Notes: generated from the sequence alone by a model not told the origin. 64,000 nucleotides of DNA from Diadema setosum (GCA_033980235.1 CM067059.1:20992494-21056493), one strand, 5' to 3'; numbered from the stretch's first letter, positions 1 through 44,380 are shown. Numbers and translations are program-made.

Positions 1-31922
<31,922 letters not shown>

Positions 31923-32110
31923 TTTGGAGGCCAAATACATTCCCGATCCACCAGAAAATTAGGATTTTTCAGGGGACTTTCTCATGTCGCGATACGACGT
32001 ATCATCTACGATAAACACTTCACTTCGCAGCCATCTTGGTTGGGCTTTACACACAGCCTGACGGGTTTCCCGCCCTATGAATATTTCCAACTTAGGTGGT
32101 CAAAGGTCAA
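31923..32110 (-). promoter_or_regulatory. PPP4R3: PPP4R3 5' leader and proximal promoter with two uORFs, a YY1-like site and a DR1 motif
   Basis: On the minus strand the leader holds two short upstream ORFs: 32034-32020 (MAAK, stop) and 31985-31959 (8 codons, stop). AAGATGGCTGC at 32037-32027 fits the YY1 core seen near start sites of housekeeping genes and overlaps the first uORF start. At 32097-32109 there is a TGGTCA-A-AGGTCA direct repeat (spacing 1), the arrangement bound by HNF4/RXR/COUP-type nuclear receptors. No TATA box is evident. The transcription start is not visible directly and is placed near 32040 by inference. Confidence 0.45.
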
Positions 32111-32811
32111 TGTTGCTGCATGCGGCAAGTTTAAATAACTTTTGAGACATCTCAGAGCCGAAGATCTTTGGGACATTGTTGAGCAAAAAATGATTACAAA
32201 AGTTAAGCATTGCCCTCAATCCAAGCCTGCCTCAATCCCATGAAAAATATTTCTCATTGTTGAAAATCATGCTGTTACACTTGCTGGTGTCGTGGCCATT
32301 ATGCCTATCCGTAACAGCAACTGACCAATACCACGATTTTGCCAACTATGTAAAATTGATTGTTCGGGTGGTTTTTTTTTTTTTTTTTGGTTTTTTTTTG
32401 GTTTTTTTTTTTTTTTAAGATCGAAATTAAAGCTGGCCACTATAGGGCTACTGTAAAGCTTTGATCTCGATTTATCAGTAAATCATGATATAATATTTCC
32501 CGCTTCTGAATTGAGTAGGGACTAATTTGTGGGGTTATGTCATCACAATCATCCATTTAATTCCAGTTCTGGTTGATGAAGAGTTCAAAAGGAAAAAAAA
32601 AATCTTGGGATATTACAGTAATACATTAAAGCAATCGTATGGAAGTGGCAAAGTTATATGAAATAGCTTTGTATTTACTTTTCTTCACTTTGGATCCATT
32701 TTGTTAGTTATGTGAGGTATAAGGGATTGTATTATTATTTTTTTTTTGGGGGGGGGGGGGTACCCGCATGAATGGGGAAGCCCAAATTGAAGGTGTAGAC
32801 CTTTCATTCAA

Positions 32812-32840
32812 TTCAATTCAATTCAATTCAATTCAATAGA
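32812..32840 (-). repeat. (TTGAA)n pentanucleotide run
   Basis: Six ATTCA/TTCAA units precede AGAACATTTATTTCCAGATC on the plus strand. Read on the minus strand, this is a LINE-like 3' end with a pentamer tail. Confidence 0.6.
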
Positions 32841-33870
32841 ACATTTATTTCCAGATCAATTCGTGTAACAACAGTAACAATTCAGTAATAACAAACTGGA
32901 GGTGACAACTCGGTAAGCACAGCTTGAAGTGAGTGCACCTTTAACATTTGAAAACGTAGTTGAATCTGATTGAAACATAGCTAAAAAGACATTAATATAC
33001 ATTTACAAGACGAAATACAGATACACAAGAGACTAAAGCTAAGGATGCAGGAGTAAAACAGATAGGAAGAAGGAAAAAGAGAAAGAAAAGAAAAGAGAAG
33101 AAAGAGAGAAAAAAATACATTAAGGAGAGGTAAAGAGAACCCCAAAATATATACACTAGTAATACTAAAACAAACAAGGCAACATTGTACATACATGTAC
33201 ATGTATAATGCATTTTAATAAATCAAGAGAAATTTAGCAGCCCTCACTATAAACTACCTTATATGGATGAATGCAACTTTTTCTTGAGTCTTTATCTTAG
33301 AACAATTTTGAGATGGTGCATTTCTTATGTCTTTAGATAAATTGTTCCATCACCGTCACCTTTTGTTGAATATAGGAAATCAATGCTCTACTCCATGTTT
33401 CGAGTTCATATTTCAAATAGCAAAGTAAAACAAAAGTTCACTGAAATCAGAAAAAAAAAGTTAATTCATGATTTTTCATTAATTTGTGAACAACTGAAGT
33501 CCCTGATGTCCACTTCAATCACATCAATGCAAATCACTAAGGTGCCTATTGGACAACATAATACATTCCATGGACAACAATCTTGTATCACTTCTCATGT
33601 TAGTTTGAAATTTTCTGGAAAAAAAACAAAAACAAAGCAAACATCCACAATCACCGCGACCATCAGACGAGTATGATTATGCAAAGTTATATGCTACCTC
33701 CCGATATAATAGGAACCTATATCTGTATCTATAAAATAAACAAACAAAAACAAACAAACTCCGACTACAATATAATTTGCTTCCGTGCGTGGAATTTCTA
33801 TTTTGCGAACCTATACATTGTCGTTCACTCCACTTTGCCATGAAATAATGTTGATTGATATTAAAGATCA

Positions 33871-34028
33871 GGGGGATGTTTCATCAACGCTTGTCAGCGC
33901 CGACAACTGTCGGCGCTGACCAATTTCAGCAAAATCCTTGGTTTTGATTCGCTGAGATGCTCTGGTCACTGACTGTTACTGTGGTGATTCAAGTTGTCAG
34001 CGCCGACAAACGTTGATGAAACACCCCC
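33871..34028. mobile_element. Foldback with GGGGGxTGTTTCATCAACG ends (158 bp)
   Basis: GGGGGATGTTTCATCAACGC and the complementary CGTTGATGAAACACCCCC bound the element. GTCAGCGCCGACAA lies in both arms and an extra internal CAGCGCCGACA/TGTCGGCGCTG hairpin follows. It is related in design to 43965-44077 and 62589-62725. Confidence 0.75.
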
Positions 34029-35413
34029 AGGGCCCATGCTTATTTTTATTTTGTGTAATAAAATTAGTGCGTGCATGCGTGCGTGTTTGCACTTTATAGT
34101 TAGATGCAAAGAAAGTAGAGATAACATTATTTCCTCCCCTGTGACGTGTGAAAATGACAAACACTGGCGCACTGCCGTTTAATCGAGCTTTTAAGGTACA
34201 TTTTGCTTGTTAAGGACCTCACCAAATCGTAACAAGAAATATTGAGTCATTATTTTGATTGAGATTCATGGTTATTGGCAGGTGCAAATATGTAAAAATA
34301 TGTTCACTGGATTGCAAATTTCATGGAAAACATCCCCCAGGAATTACGTCTCTTTCGTTAGGAGGTATTTCGTGAAGGAATTCATCCTCATCACGCAACT
34401 ATTGTACGGGGCGCAAGGGCCAACACTGTATGAAAGTGACACAAAGGGATTATTTATTTCCATGGCAGCCCATTTGCAAACGTCGCAAACGTTTATATGG
34501 TTGAAGAATAATTTCTCTCAACATTGTGTATAAAATCTTAGGGTAATTCACCTCAGAGTTACAAAAGAAAAAGGAAAAAAACAAAAACAAAACTGTAACC
34601 CGGCCCGTATTATTTGAGAATACACTCCCCTTTTGTACCGTGAATAACCGTTGGAATTTTTCGGGCCCGGATAAATTCACTGGAAATCTACTGCATTGCC
34701 ATCATAAAGAAGTTTCCGGTTTTATTATTCTGAGAAAAGGCCTGAAGAATTACACCAGCTCATAAAGAAGTACAGTTTCAAGGGTTGTAAAAAGGACCCG
34801 CTGCGTTTAGTATTATTCCAAATGCTTTCTTCATTATACTCGCAGTTCACGAAATAATACATGATGGAACTGAATTGTGACTATAGAGGACGCTACTTCA
34901 CATTCTTGAAAAGGCTAATCGAGCTGCTGCGGCGTGAAATGAACTTCCCCTGCATTCCAAACTAGTACGTATCAAAGAGAAGCATATTAAGATTTTATCT
35001 ATTCAAATAATCTAGGAATAGGATTCCATTTATGTAGCATATCATCTAACTATGCTGGGTTATATTTCTCTCGACCACAAGTAGCTTTGGATAAATTTTG
35101 TCAATAAGAGGCACAGTGAATCTATCTCCCCCCACCCTTTTGTTGCAATTTTTCTCTTGATTTGGCAAAGTTATCATCCCTTTTCTTAGTTTTCGTCAGA
35201 TTGCCTGTGGTATCATATTCAATTTCCCGTCTACATTATTTCAGTGTATGTTATGCTATCTATTTCATTCTATTAACATTCAATCCCGTTATTTTCTATT
35301 TTGCTTTACAATAATGCAGGGATAAATCGCCAGATTAATAGATGAGAGGAAAATATCAAAGGTAATATATATAATATATATATACTTCTAAAATGGGTGT
35401 AGTGAATAGGCAT

Positions 35414-35417
<4 letters not shown>

Positions 35418-35488
<71 letters not shown>
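35418..35488. repeat. (TA)n microsatellite
   Basis: There are about 35 uninterrupted TA units. The Tyr-Ile repeat frames read from it are artefacts. Confidence 0.98.
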
Positions 35489-35495
<7 letters not shown>

Positions 35496-36716
35496 ATCTT
35501 TCAATTTCTTTGAAAAGATTTTTTTTTTTTCCTGAGGTGGTTCACATGATTTTCTACTGTAATAAAATAGAAGCATTACTTTTCTATTAAAACTTTGTGA
35601 TTCACACAAATGTGATTCTTGTTGCCATAATTTACAGGAATAATTAAATCAAATCTATTACATCACTGTACCAAGTTTATAGAGGGCTACTATAGTACTT
35701 TTTTTTTTGACCACTTGGAGCAAAACTACTTGGAGCTACTTGGAGCAAAACTACTTGATGTCCTAGATGTCCAGATCATATCATAAGTGTTTTGATGAAA
35801 TATAGATTTTGTTACAGTTTGGGATGCAACTTCCACTGAAAATGCATAATTTCAAACAGAATTTGAGATGTAGATGAGCTTTTGCCTGTAGCAAAGATGA
35901 TACTTTAGGGAAAATTAGTTCAAGTCCTTGATGATGAATGCAAATAACATTTCATCATCGAGGCTTTACAAATGATATACACGTACAATGTCATGGTATA
36001 AGAAATCCACTGTTCGAGTTTGGGTATAAACAGGTAGGCAGGGAGGTTTATTTTGCATAATAGATTCCACAAAGTTATGTGTTTACCTTGTTTGATTACA
36101 CAGTATGTCGTAACCTGATTGTGATAATTTGATATCAAAATAATGACATATCTTGAGCTATTTCTATGGTAAGTGCTTAATTTGTACTTTAGATAGAATC
36201 CATAATATTATTTTGTTTAATTTATTGAGACATTCAAAGTGATTGTGTAAATTTCATTTTTATTATTATTTTATGGAATCAGAAAAAAAAAAGATTTTGG
36301 GTGCCACACATATTTACACACACACACACATATAAGGTTATTACAGGGCTTTATCAATGGGTTAACTCAGGACCATCATCCCAAAACCCTACTGCGCATT
36401 GCCCATGTTGAAAAAAAGGAAAATATAATCTTCAAAAATTATTGAAGCACTTTAATGCATGCTTATTGTTGTGTTTTCCTTTTTAGTGAAGATATTAAAT
36501 ACGGTGTCCCATCTTATCAACAGATAATGGGGCTCTGTCAAACTGTACTTGCTATAACATCTCACAAGTGAAGGTTTCTCAAATGTTTCACATTCTTGAA
36601 ATCTTGATGGTTCTATCAGGATGCTACACACATCATTGCAGTCACATTGATTTTAGTATACACTTGTAATTATATTTCTCATTATCAATGAATTTAAGAT
36701 TACAAAGATTACAGTA

Positions 36717-36720
36717 TATG

Positions 36721-36815
<95 letters not shown>
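36717..36815. repeat. (TA)n microsatellite
   Basis: About 48 TA units with two TACA interruptions near the left end. Confidence 0.97.
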
Positions 36816-36816
<1 letters not shown>

Positions 36817-37611
36817 GCCATATTTACACTGCAAATTTATGTTATTACAAAATGAAAACAAGTGGAATTTTGTAAAAATTGTCTTTCACATATTACTAAT
36901 GAATTTCATTTAAGTCTTGTTATTGCCTCCTAACAAACCAAGACAAACAGAGTATAATGTCAATAGGTCGATTGTGGTATCACCTCAGGTTTCCATGGCA
37001 GAGTAGAATACTTGCAGGAAATTTCGGTGACACAAAACACTCTTGACAAGTGCTATGAAGTATTGATGTTTAATGGGAATAGAATCCATATCATTTCTTG
37101 TTTGTCTCAATGGCCAAGCATCTTTGTAAAACCATCAGAAATAAATATGTCACTCCAAAACAATTTTCTTAGAGAAGAGACAATGCAATGCTACAGAATT
37201 TTCTGCTAAAAATGGCAGACACGACTGTACATTGTAGATTACAAAGAACATTGCTAAACTGCAAAATGCACAGAATAATTATAGTGGCGGTGATTTTGCC
37301 TTCTTATAGAAGTTATTACGCTCTTTATCATAACTGTTTTGACATTTCTTTCTATTTTTTGTTATACTTATCATATATACCAGGTAGTCTCCCAAAATTA
37401 ATAGGTTCGATTACAAAATAATCATGTACGGTAATTTGTCTCAATATAGTAATGATGGCTCTTTGTAATAAAGAGGACAAACACATCAAGGAGGTGACTC
37501 TATATATATCAATACAATAAAGAATTAAGTTTTATCTTGCTTTTTTTTATTGAACATTCATTTTAGACATTAAAATGTAAAGGAAATTTTGATTTTCAAG
37601 GTATGGTATAG

Positions 37612-37990
37612 TAGTGGTTTAAGTGAGGACTCGGCTTTTAACTTTCTACCATAAACTTAGAAACCACTTATGAAATGCTACAGAGCATACAATTTTAAGA
37701 GGAATGCAAAGTTTATTTGATGAAAATCGGTTTTGAAATGGCCGAGATATTTAAAAACAAAGTAAAAGAAAACGATCCTAATAAATGGTGGGTCCCACCT
37801 TTTGTTAGAATCACTCTGTTTTGGATATCTCAGCCATTTCAAAACCAATTTTTATCAAATATACTTTGAATTTCTCTTGAAATTATATGTGCTTCCATAT
37901 TTCAAGAGAGGTTTTTCTTTATGTCAAAAGATCATCATTTAAAAACATTGGAAACCCGAAGCCCCATCTCAACTTAAACTGTTCATCCCT
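37612..37990. mobile_element. Long-arm foldback element (about 380 bp)
   Basis: GGTTTTGAAATGGCCGAGAT near 37731 pairs with ATCTCAGCCATTTCAAAACC near 37827. The match runs outward through AAGAGGAATGCAAAGT to the ends (AAGTGAGGACTCGG, GAAGCCCCATCTCAACTTAA). No coding capacity. Confidence 0.65.
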
Positions 37991-38990
37991 TTAAGCTTTG
38001 AAGCAACTACTGGTGTGGTACGGATGCTACTTCATCTGCTGAGAATAAAGATATATAAACTTTATATAGAGTACATGTTTCAAAGCAAATACATGTTGAT
38101 GTAGAACAATATAGGCTCTACTACAGCAGTTCATAGACGCTTCAGATACTTGGTTCAAAAGTGATTTTCGTGACAGGTACAGATATGGTAAATGAAAACT
38201 CTATGTATTTTCCAGTCCACTAAAGCAGTGCTTTGTTGCAGGTCAAAGAAAATCTTAGTCTTCTTATCAAGGGTTAAAGATTATATAGATGGTCATCTTT
38301 GGGTATGAATCCACATAAACTGGTTTTTTAATGCAAGGTAGACAACATAGAAACAGTTACTCGCTTGTGGTGATCAATCTTTGTCAGTGGGCTGAAATTC
38401 TGCTAAATAATCAATTGGCTTCATTACTGTATACTTTTAATGTTTTAAGACTTCCTTAATGTGGACAGACTGGATGTTACATGTTATGGGTCAATACTGA
38501 TCATTTCTTTTCGCTTCAATGAACTATTCATAACAGCACATCACAGAGATCTGTGAAATCATGACTCAAACTCTTGTGATGCGAGACATCCTAGATGCAC
38601 ATGACAATGTTAATCCTGTTCTGTCACTGTAGTCTCAGCCTGTCACACTTGAAGAAGAGAAGCTCCACAATGGTATTAACTGTGACACACTGTTGTTGTT
38701 CTCAAGTAAGCAAAGCTGACCCTTCACAGACGGCACATGGTAGGGTTATATTCAGTGTTGGCATGAACAATGTCCATTTTCATCACTTCCTGTCCTCTAT
38801 GCTGTCCACTGCAGAGGTCATCACCGGCTGGATATGCATGCAAGGTCACCAACATAGTGGCAATCAGGAGAACTTTATGGAGTCACAAAGGTTGTAGCTT
38901 GCCACAACATGCACAATGATGTCCTTCATACTCCTTTCTTTTTATAAATTGTCAAATTCACCACTAATCAGTCAGTTTTCAAAAAGTTTG

Positions 38991-39058
38991 TCAAAATCTC
39001 TCTGCTGATCTGCTTGCTACTGCTCGCATGGTTCCATAAACCTTGGATGGAGGGCTCC
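38991..39058 (-). CDS. PNO1: PNO1 exon 5 (residues 235-256 and stop)
   Basis: This is a short last coding exon after CTTCAG. It completes the split Gly codon and encodes [19 protein letters not shown] followed by RF and TGA. No close AATAAA is obvious downstream, so the 3' UTR end is not placed. Confidence 0.95.
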
Positions 39059-42000
39059 CTGAAGGCACAAATGAACAAAGAAACATAGGTGAACTATTAA
39101 TCTATGACAAATGTTTCCAGGCTGGCAGATGCTGGTCAAACTTAAAGAACAATAAGAAAAAGACTCAAAGACTACTGAAAATGACCATGGTACGTTTAAT
39201 CAGTCCGTATGGATATTCCTGAACTAATGCGTCTAGTGCAAAGTCATAAAACAAAGCAATATGGGTATTCCCAGCAGCATTGGAATACAAACAAAATCAC
39301 AATGACACAGATTGATCAGAGTAATCATTTTTTTCTTGTCACAATTTTGTTACAATTTTTGAAACTACCTTTGAAGCTAATCTAAGGTATGACAGAATCA
39401 AAATTGTCTTATTACAGTAGAAACATATCATTTTATAGGTAATGAACAGAATCCATCATTCCAACACAGTTATATGCCATGACTGCAAACAAATAACAAT
39501 GAGGAATTGCACTTTGGTGAGAATGAGTGGTTCTTACCTAGAATCAAATTACATATAGCTGTCCTGGCAATCTTGATGTTTTGAAACGAGCCAAGGATAT
39601 GGATCTTGGAATCTGCCAGCACGATCCTGGTCTTGGTGACATTCTCAATGGTGAACTTTGTCTTTCCCCCTTTCCCAGCTATCCTCCCGATGGCCCGTGA
39701 TAAGTGGTCTCCCTTCAGAGGTTTGACGTCGGTCACCTCAAACGACTCCAGAAACAGTTCATCAAGACGCAGCAACGCCAGTGCATCCTGCATGGTAACC
39801 CAGAGTTTATTGCATGATAAATTAGGACAATATTGGTGCAGACCATTTTCAGATTGCACAATCCATGGTTCCGCAGACATCAACTTGGTTTAAAAATGAA
39901 TAAATAAGTAAAAATGATACGACTACTACTACTGCTACTACTACTACTACTACTACTACTACTAATAATAATAATAATAACAATAATAATAATAACAAAC
40001 TAAATAGACATATGAATAGATCTTTATATATATATCAATGACATATAGATGCAGCTCATAAACATCATATGACAAATAAATTCTGTTTTGCTTCAGAGAT
40101 TCACCATGACTTTGACATTAAGAATTGACAAAAGTGCATATTGCCACTCAAACCAAATGAAAAATAGATCTTTCAATTAATAACAATACAAATACTTTAC
40201 AAGAAGTTCAACAGAAACTTTATAAAGAAGTCCCTTTGCCAATCAGTGGGCCTGAAGTTTACACCTGTATCACCATAGAGAGTCATTATTTACTTTTTTC
40301 ACCAGCTTGTACTCATGATCCAATCTGGTAAATGCTATTGAAATAACATGACATCAATTCTTTCAGGTAGCGATAGAACAGTAAACACATCATTTCCAGA
40401 CAATGAATGTGGAATATTACCTCAACTTCAAAGCCAAGAATAAATGCCTTGACAAAGTCATGTCCCTTCTGCAGGGCACTGACCTCTTGTGTCTCCTGAG
40501 ATGACTGAAAGGAAGAGATCAAGGGAAGAATAATGAGTGAAGAAAATCACTGTCGTGGCAGAGTATGAATAGTGATACTGGAACAAATTAAACAGGGTAA
40601 GTGGCACTGCAACATCTGTCCAAGCAACAAGTCATGATGACATGGAATCTGAGGGGCCACATATTGTGTTATTACTGGCGTGTTTGCTAGGACATATTTG
40701 AAATTATGTGAAGGATGGTGTTCACTTAGTCTCACTTGATGGCCACTTGCACATCTCACAATTTGGTTAGTTAGAATGGACATTTCTTACAGCACATTTT
40801 TAAAACTAATTTATCATACAGAATACTACCACTGAAATTAAAAAGAAAAAAGAAGAAAAATTGATACCTACCTAGAGTGCCTCAAACTTCATAAAATACA
40901 TGGCAATAATATAAGGCAATTCTAAATATAAGTTCTTGTGGGTTTTTTTTTTTTTTTTTTTTTTTTTTGTATATAGAGATTTACAGTCAAAAATCTATTT
41001 ACCCGTAATTCCACTTGTCTTGTTTTGAGGTTAAATCGTATTTGTAGCTTGAGATGTTCCACCACAGGTGTGAAGATCTTCATCCAGTTCTCCTTGAGTG
41101 GTGTGTATCTATTGGCAGGAACTGGTATCTTGCGCACTTCTGTGTTTCCTTCCTATATCAACAATTCAGAATTAAACAAGTATTCATAAGTTTTATTCTC
41201 ACATGGCACTTGATTTCAAAACCAGGCTTGAATAAGATGTGTATCTGTCCATGATATGTGTATTGTTCATTAACTGGTCTATCTTGCCTTACAAGTTTTT
41301 GGAGACAAAAAAAAAAAAGGGCAGTCCCTACAACTAAACATTACGGCAATTCATAATTTCAAATTATTTTTGTTTGTTTGTTTGGGCTGTCTTGGTTTAT
41401 TCAAAATCCTGTAAAGTTTAGAGTCTACTCTATGAAATAGTAGCTACGTATGCAAGTATCTCCCACATACATGCAAGTATTCCACAACAATGCACACATC
41501 TGGTACAAAGACCTTGAACCTTGAAGAAATAATCCCTGTTACAGCTTTTCATGGGAAGCTATACTGGGATGGTACATGGTGACATCAACGGCCGACGGAC
41601 AGAGTGTATTCACAGAAGGCAAATATAATCAATTGTACAAAATAAAAATTTTGCCATGTGCAAGTAAAAATCAAGGCAGTGGATTTATAGTATTCTGGAT
41701 CCTACTGGGGGCTGCATGTTCCGAATAGATGGCTGGGAGGGCAGCCTCTTGGAAGGCAGCCTCTTGGAAGGCAGTAGGTGTTCTTGAAGTAACTGTAGAG
41801 TATGGTAGGCGGTTCCACAATTTTGTTGTTCTTAGGAAAAATGAATATTTGTATGGATCAATTGTGGCTTCCGGGACCGAGTATTTGAGGAGGTGGTCAT
41901 TTCTGCCAATATAAGTTGCTGGGATTATGATGGCTGAGAAAGACAAAAGTAACTCTACATAAAATCAAGAATGCACATCTGTCATGTTATAAACACTTCA

Positions 42001-42990
42001 ATATGATACTTGATGAGACAATCAATAATAAATTCAAACGTCTTGAAGAAAGGAGAGCCATGAGTTGTTGAATTGCTATAAATTAACAGAAAAATCTGTC
42101 AGTCTGGAGGAGTCTTTTATTTTTTTTGACTTTATGACTAACATTAGCTCTCCTCCGTATAGGAGGGGATTCTGTGAAGCCAGACGCGGTCTCCGCTCCG
42201 TGGAACATATCCCAAATGACCAGATACAGACCGATCTTTCAGTCAAGTATCAGTCAATCTGGATCATGATGCATGGTCAAGTCCATGCCGACCATGGGAA
42301 CAGGGAAGGGACATGGTTAGTAGATTAGTAGTTTAATACTTCTTACTACACTGTATAGATGGAGAAATTTAATAAAATGAGTGAAACTGACCATCGAGCA
42401 TGACCAATGACAGGTGATCAGTTTGTCTACATCAACATCGCATCGATCACCAGGAAACAGCAATGCCAATGCCGGCAATTGTCCAGCAGTTGTATTATTA
42501 CTTAGCCCAATTTTAGGCATAAACTTACAGAAGAAATTGTTTATCCGGAAAAGACTCCAACACAGCATGGCTGTTTACTGAATGAACTTGGACTCGAATT
42601 AGCTAGGTTTAGACTAGCTAGACCAACACTAGACATCTGCTAGCTGCTAGTGCTACTTCAGACTAGAGTCTAGAGACGTTTGACGGCCAACGCGGCGCGG
42701 TATGCTAGTACTCATTGGTACAACAAACACGAAAATAGAGGGATGGGGATACACATAAGTAGCCAACTTACGAGTAACCTCGCTCCTTTGAGCGGAGGGA
42801 AGTGTGGTCTTTTCACGGTCTTATCCGAACTCTCTTGTGTTTGAACAGGTAGTGTATCCATCTGATCGCTATCAATCTTTCGTTTCCTGGCTGATTTTGA
42901 TTTGACAGATTGGAATTCAGCAGATTCCGTGCTGTTCTTCTCGATCACATTGTCGTCTTCCATCCTCGTGGTTTCGGCAGCACTCGCCAT
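38991..42990 (-). CDS. PNO1: PNO1, KH-domain pre-40S assembly factor (5 exons, complete, 256 aa)
   Basis: PNO1 (Dim2 in yeast) binds pre-18S rRNA near the 3' cleavage site, partners the NOB1 nuclease and supports Dim1 dimethylation; it is nucleolar to cytoplasmic. Exons 42990-42772, 41152-41003, 40504-40421, 39787-39538 and 39058-38991 join in phase to 256 residues plus TGA. Vertebrate PNO1 is about 252. The N-terminus is low-complexity with a basic [11 protein letters not shown] stretch (residues 30-40), probably a nuclear signal. [20 protein letters not shown] begins the degenerate first KH-like unit. The second KH unit carries the GKGG loop at residues 189-192 ([12 protein letters not shown]). 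The C-terminus [21 protein letters not shown] is strongly conserved. The start at 42990 has a good context (AAAATGG); an ATG at 43008 adds MCTCEK in a poor context. It diverges from KPTN. The identification is secure. Confidence 0.98.
39538..39787 (-). CDS. PNO1: PNO1 exon 4 (residues 152-234), main KH domain
   Basis: This 250 base exon starts [18 protein letters not shown] and ends TAICNLIL plus one base before GTAAGA. It contains the GKGG nucleic-acid-binding loop (residues 189-192) and [19 protein letters not shown], the helix-strand core of the KH fold. Confidence 0.98.
39926..39990. repeat. (ACT)n(AAT)n compound microsatellite
   Basis: ACT triplets run to about 39964 and then grade into AAT triplets. 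Confidence 0.9.
40421..40504 (-). CDS. PNO1: PNO1 exon 3 (residues 124-151)
   Basis: This 84 base phase-0 exon starts [13 protein letters not shown] and ends [13 protein letters not shown], with TTTCAG acceptor and GTAATA donor. It is the end of the first KH-like unit. Confidence 0.96.
41003..41152 (-). CDS. PNO1: PNO1 exon 2 (residues 74-123)
   Basis: This 150 base phase-0 exon starts [19 protein letters not shown] after an ATATAG acceptor and ends KTRQVELR before GTAAAT. The [20 protein letters not shown] segment is near-identical to vertebrate PNO1. Confidence 0.96.
41153..42771 (-). other. PNO1 intron 1
   Basis: Apart from the LINE fragment at 41671-41946 no feature is recognised. Small frames at 42065-42568 lack any family signature. 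Confidence 0.55.
41671..41946 (-). pseudogene. LINE reverse-transcriptase C-terminal fragment
   Basis: The minus frame reads [20 protein letters not shown], the SFFPRTxxxWNxLP signature found near the C-terminus of non-LTR (CR1/L2/jockey type) reverse transcriptases. It is preceded by a region (41950-42160) with stops in all frames, so the element is 5'-truncated and decayed. A 15 bp tandem duplication (TTGGAAGGCAGCCTC) adds an AFQEA repeat. It lies in PNO1 intron 1, same strand as the gene. Confidence 0.75.
42772..42990 (-). CDS. PNO1: PNO1 exon 1 (residues 1-73)
   Basis: This exon starts [13 protein letters not shown], carries the basic patch [11 protein letters not shown], and ends [15 protein letters not shown] before donor GTAAGT at phase 0. 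The RPxFPPL motif just before the exon end is the first recognisable family match. Confidence 0.93.
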
Positions 42991-43830
42991 TTTTTCACAC
43001 GTACACATGGACTATTGCGCAAGCAAGTAGCACCCCGTGCGTACTGGCATACCCTGCATGTAGAGCTTCCGTGTGAAACAGTCCCACACACTTAAACTGA
43101 TGTTGTAATTAATTAGTCATGCATAACCAGCATAGCTATAGTCCATTGCATTGGCATTACATGTATTTGTAAATACATTAGATCTCATCAGATCTATCAT
43201 CTAGATCTAGTGCAAGCATGCTGAGCGCGAGCAGCAGGTATGTACTGCGTTTCTGCCTTCTGTTTATGACTAATCGAAGGAATTCCAGCTGTAACTTAGT
43301 GTAATATGCCTTCATTGAAGTTAAATAATAAATTGACAAGAAAGATTGAAAGAAAGAAAGAAAGCTGAAAGTACAAAGTGTGAATGTCCGAGCCAACAAT
43401 ATGAACAAGGCGAGAGGAATTAAAATTTATAAATTTTAACCAATATTAGTATAGCCACTATAGGGCTAGTAACATTAAATTTACTTGTTAGTGCCATGTT
43501 TACTGTAAGTTTATAATGTTGCACTGACAAACTGGCATTGCATTGGTAATTAAATCCTACACGTGCAGTTATCATGGTTATGTACCCTTATTTAAGTATT
43601 CAATGCTAGTCAGCAATCCTCCGGATTCCGAGTGCCGAGACCACAGAAGCAAAAGTGATGGTGGGGGGAGCAAACGAGTTTTTTTAGGTTAGTGCAGTAG
43701 ATATGCAGTAAATTTACATCTTGACGTACCGGTACATTGCAGTGCAGTGTACAGGGGGCGGATCCAGGAATTCCGTAAAGGGGAGGCGCCTTTACAAAAT
43801 TAAGGTGGGCGCATATTACATGCACCAGCT

Positions 43831-43834
43831 CCCC

Positions 43835-43862
<28 letters not shown>
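43831..43862. repeat. Poly-C tract
   Basis: About 30 C residues, broken once by T, followed by GAAGGAGAG. The Pro-run frame across it is an artefact. Confidence 0.9.
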
Positions 43863-43865
<3 letters not shown>

Positions 43866-43964
43866 GGAGAGCCATAAAAGTAAAAAAATTATTAAAAAAC
43901 TAGCTTCTCTGGACAGATGGATTTTTCTGTCTGTGTACCCCCCATCCATCTCCAGTCAAGTGGT

Positions 43965-44077
43965 GGGGGGCATTTCATGAAGCGTTTTGGTCGGATTTTT
44001 TTCTTACAAACTGTTACAAGATCTACTGAAATCCTTGCATCTGATTGGCTGAGAGCATGCTTCATGAAATGCCCCCC
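43965..44077. mobile_element. MITE with GGGGGCATTTCATGAAGC ends (113 bp)
   Basis: GGGGGGCATTTCATGAAGCG and the complementary GCTTCATGAAATGCCCCCC are perfect over 18 bp. A second copy of the family is at 62589-62725, in KPTN intron 7. Confidence 0.8.
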
Positions 44078-44258
44078 AGGTGCAATATATAATTACATGT
44101 ACACATCATGATTATTATACAATGTTTCAAGTAGATTTTCCCTGTCAGTAAAAAAGAGTTGATCACTCGACTTCCTTCCATGTATCAGTGAATAAATGCA
44201 CTATGCACTTGACGCTTGACAAGCCGTACAAGCTTGCCCGTAGGCTAATTGCACATCC

Positions 44259-44379
44259 TTTAACTTTGTAGACCAACAATAGTGACATCTAATCTACTTT
44301 GTGTAGTACTGTGTAGTAATACTACCAAGTACACTACAAAGTAGGATGTCACTATTGTTTGTCTACTACAAAATTAAAG
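44259..44379. mobile_element. Foldback with AACAATAGTGACATC arms (about 121 bp)
   Basis: TTTGTAGACCAACAATAGTG and following ACATC pair with GATGTCACTATTGTTTGTCT on the right, then CTACTTTGT/ACAAAGTAG internally. The centre is TAGTACTGTGTAGTAATACT. Confidence 0.72.
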
Positions 44380-44380
44380 A

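Larger units (their letters stand above)
32111..38990. other. Gene-poor intergenic region between PPP4R3 5' end and PNO1 3' end
   Basis: I find no conserved coding frame. It contains T and G homopolymers (32367-32416, 32740-32760), a TTCAA pentamer run (32812-32840) leading into a LINE-like tail, a purine tract (33060-33120), a foldback (33871-34028), two TA microsatellites and a long foldback (37612-37990). The PNO1 3' UTR must occupy part of the right end. Confidence 0.6.
39059..41002 (-). other. PNO1 introns 2-4 region (39059-39537, 39788-40420, 40505-41002)
   Basis: Intron 3 has an ACT/AAT trinucleotide tract at 39926-39990. Intron 2 has a T run at 40942-40968 near the exon 2 donor. No other gene or element is recognised in the gaps between the exons. 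Confidence 0.55.

Noticed and set aside
35306..35609. Open frames with Tyr-Ile repeats
   Set aside because: They are translations of the TA microsatellite, as are those at 51424-51808.
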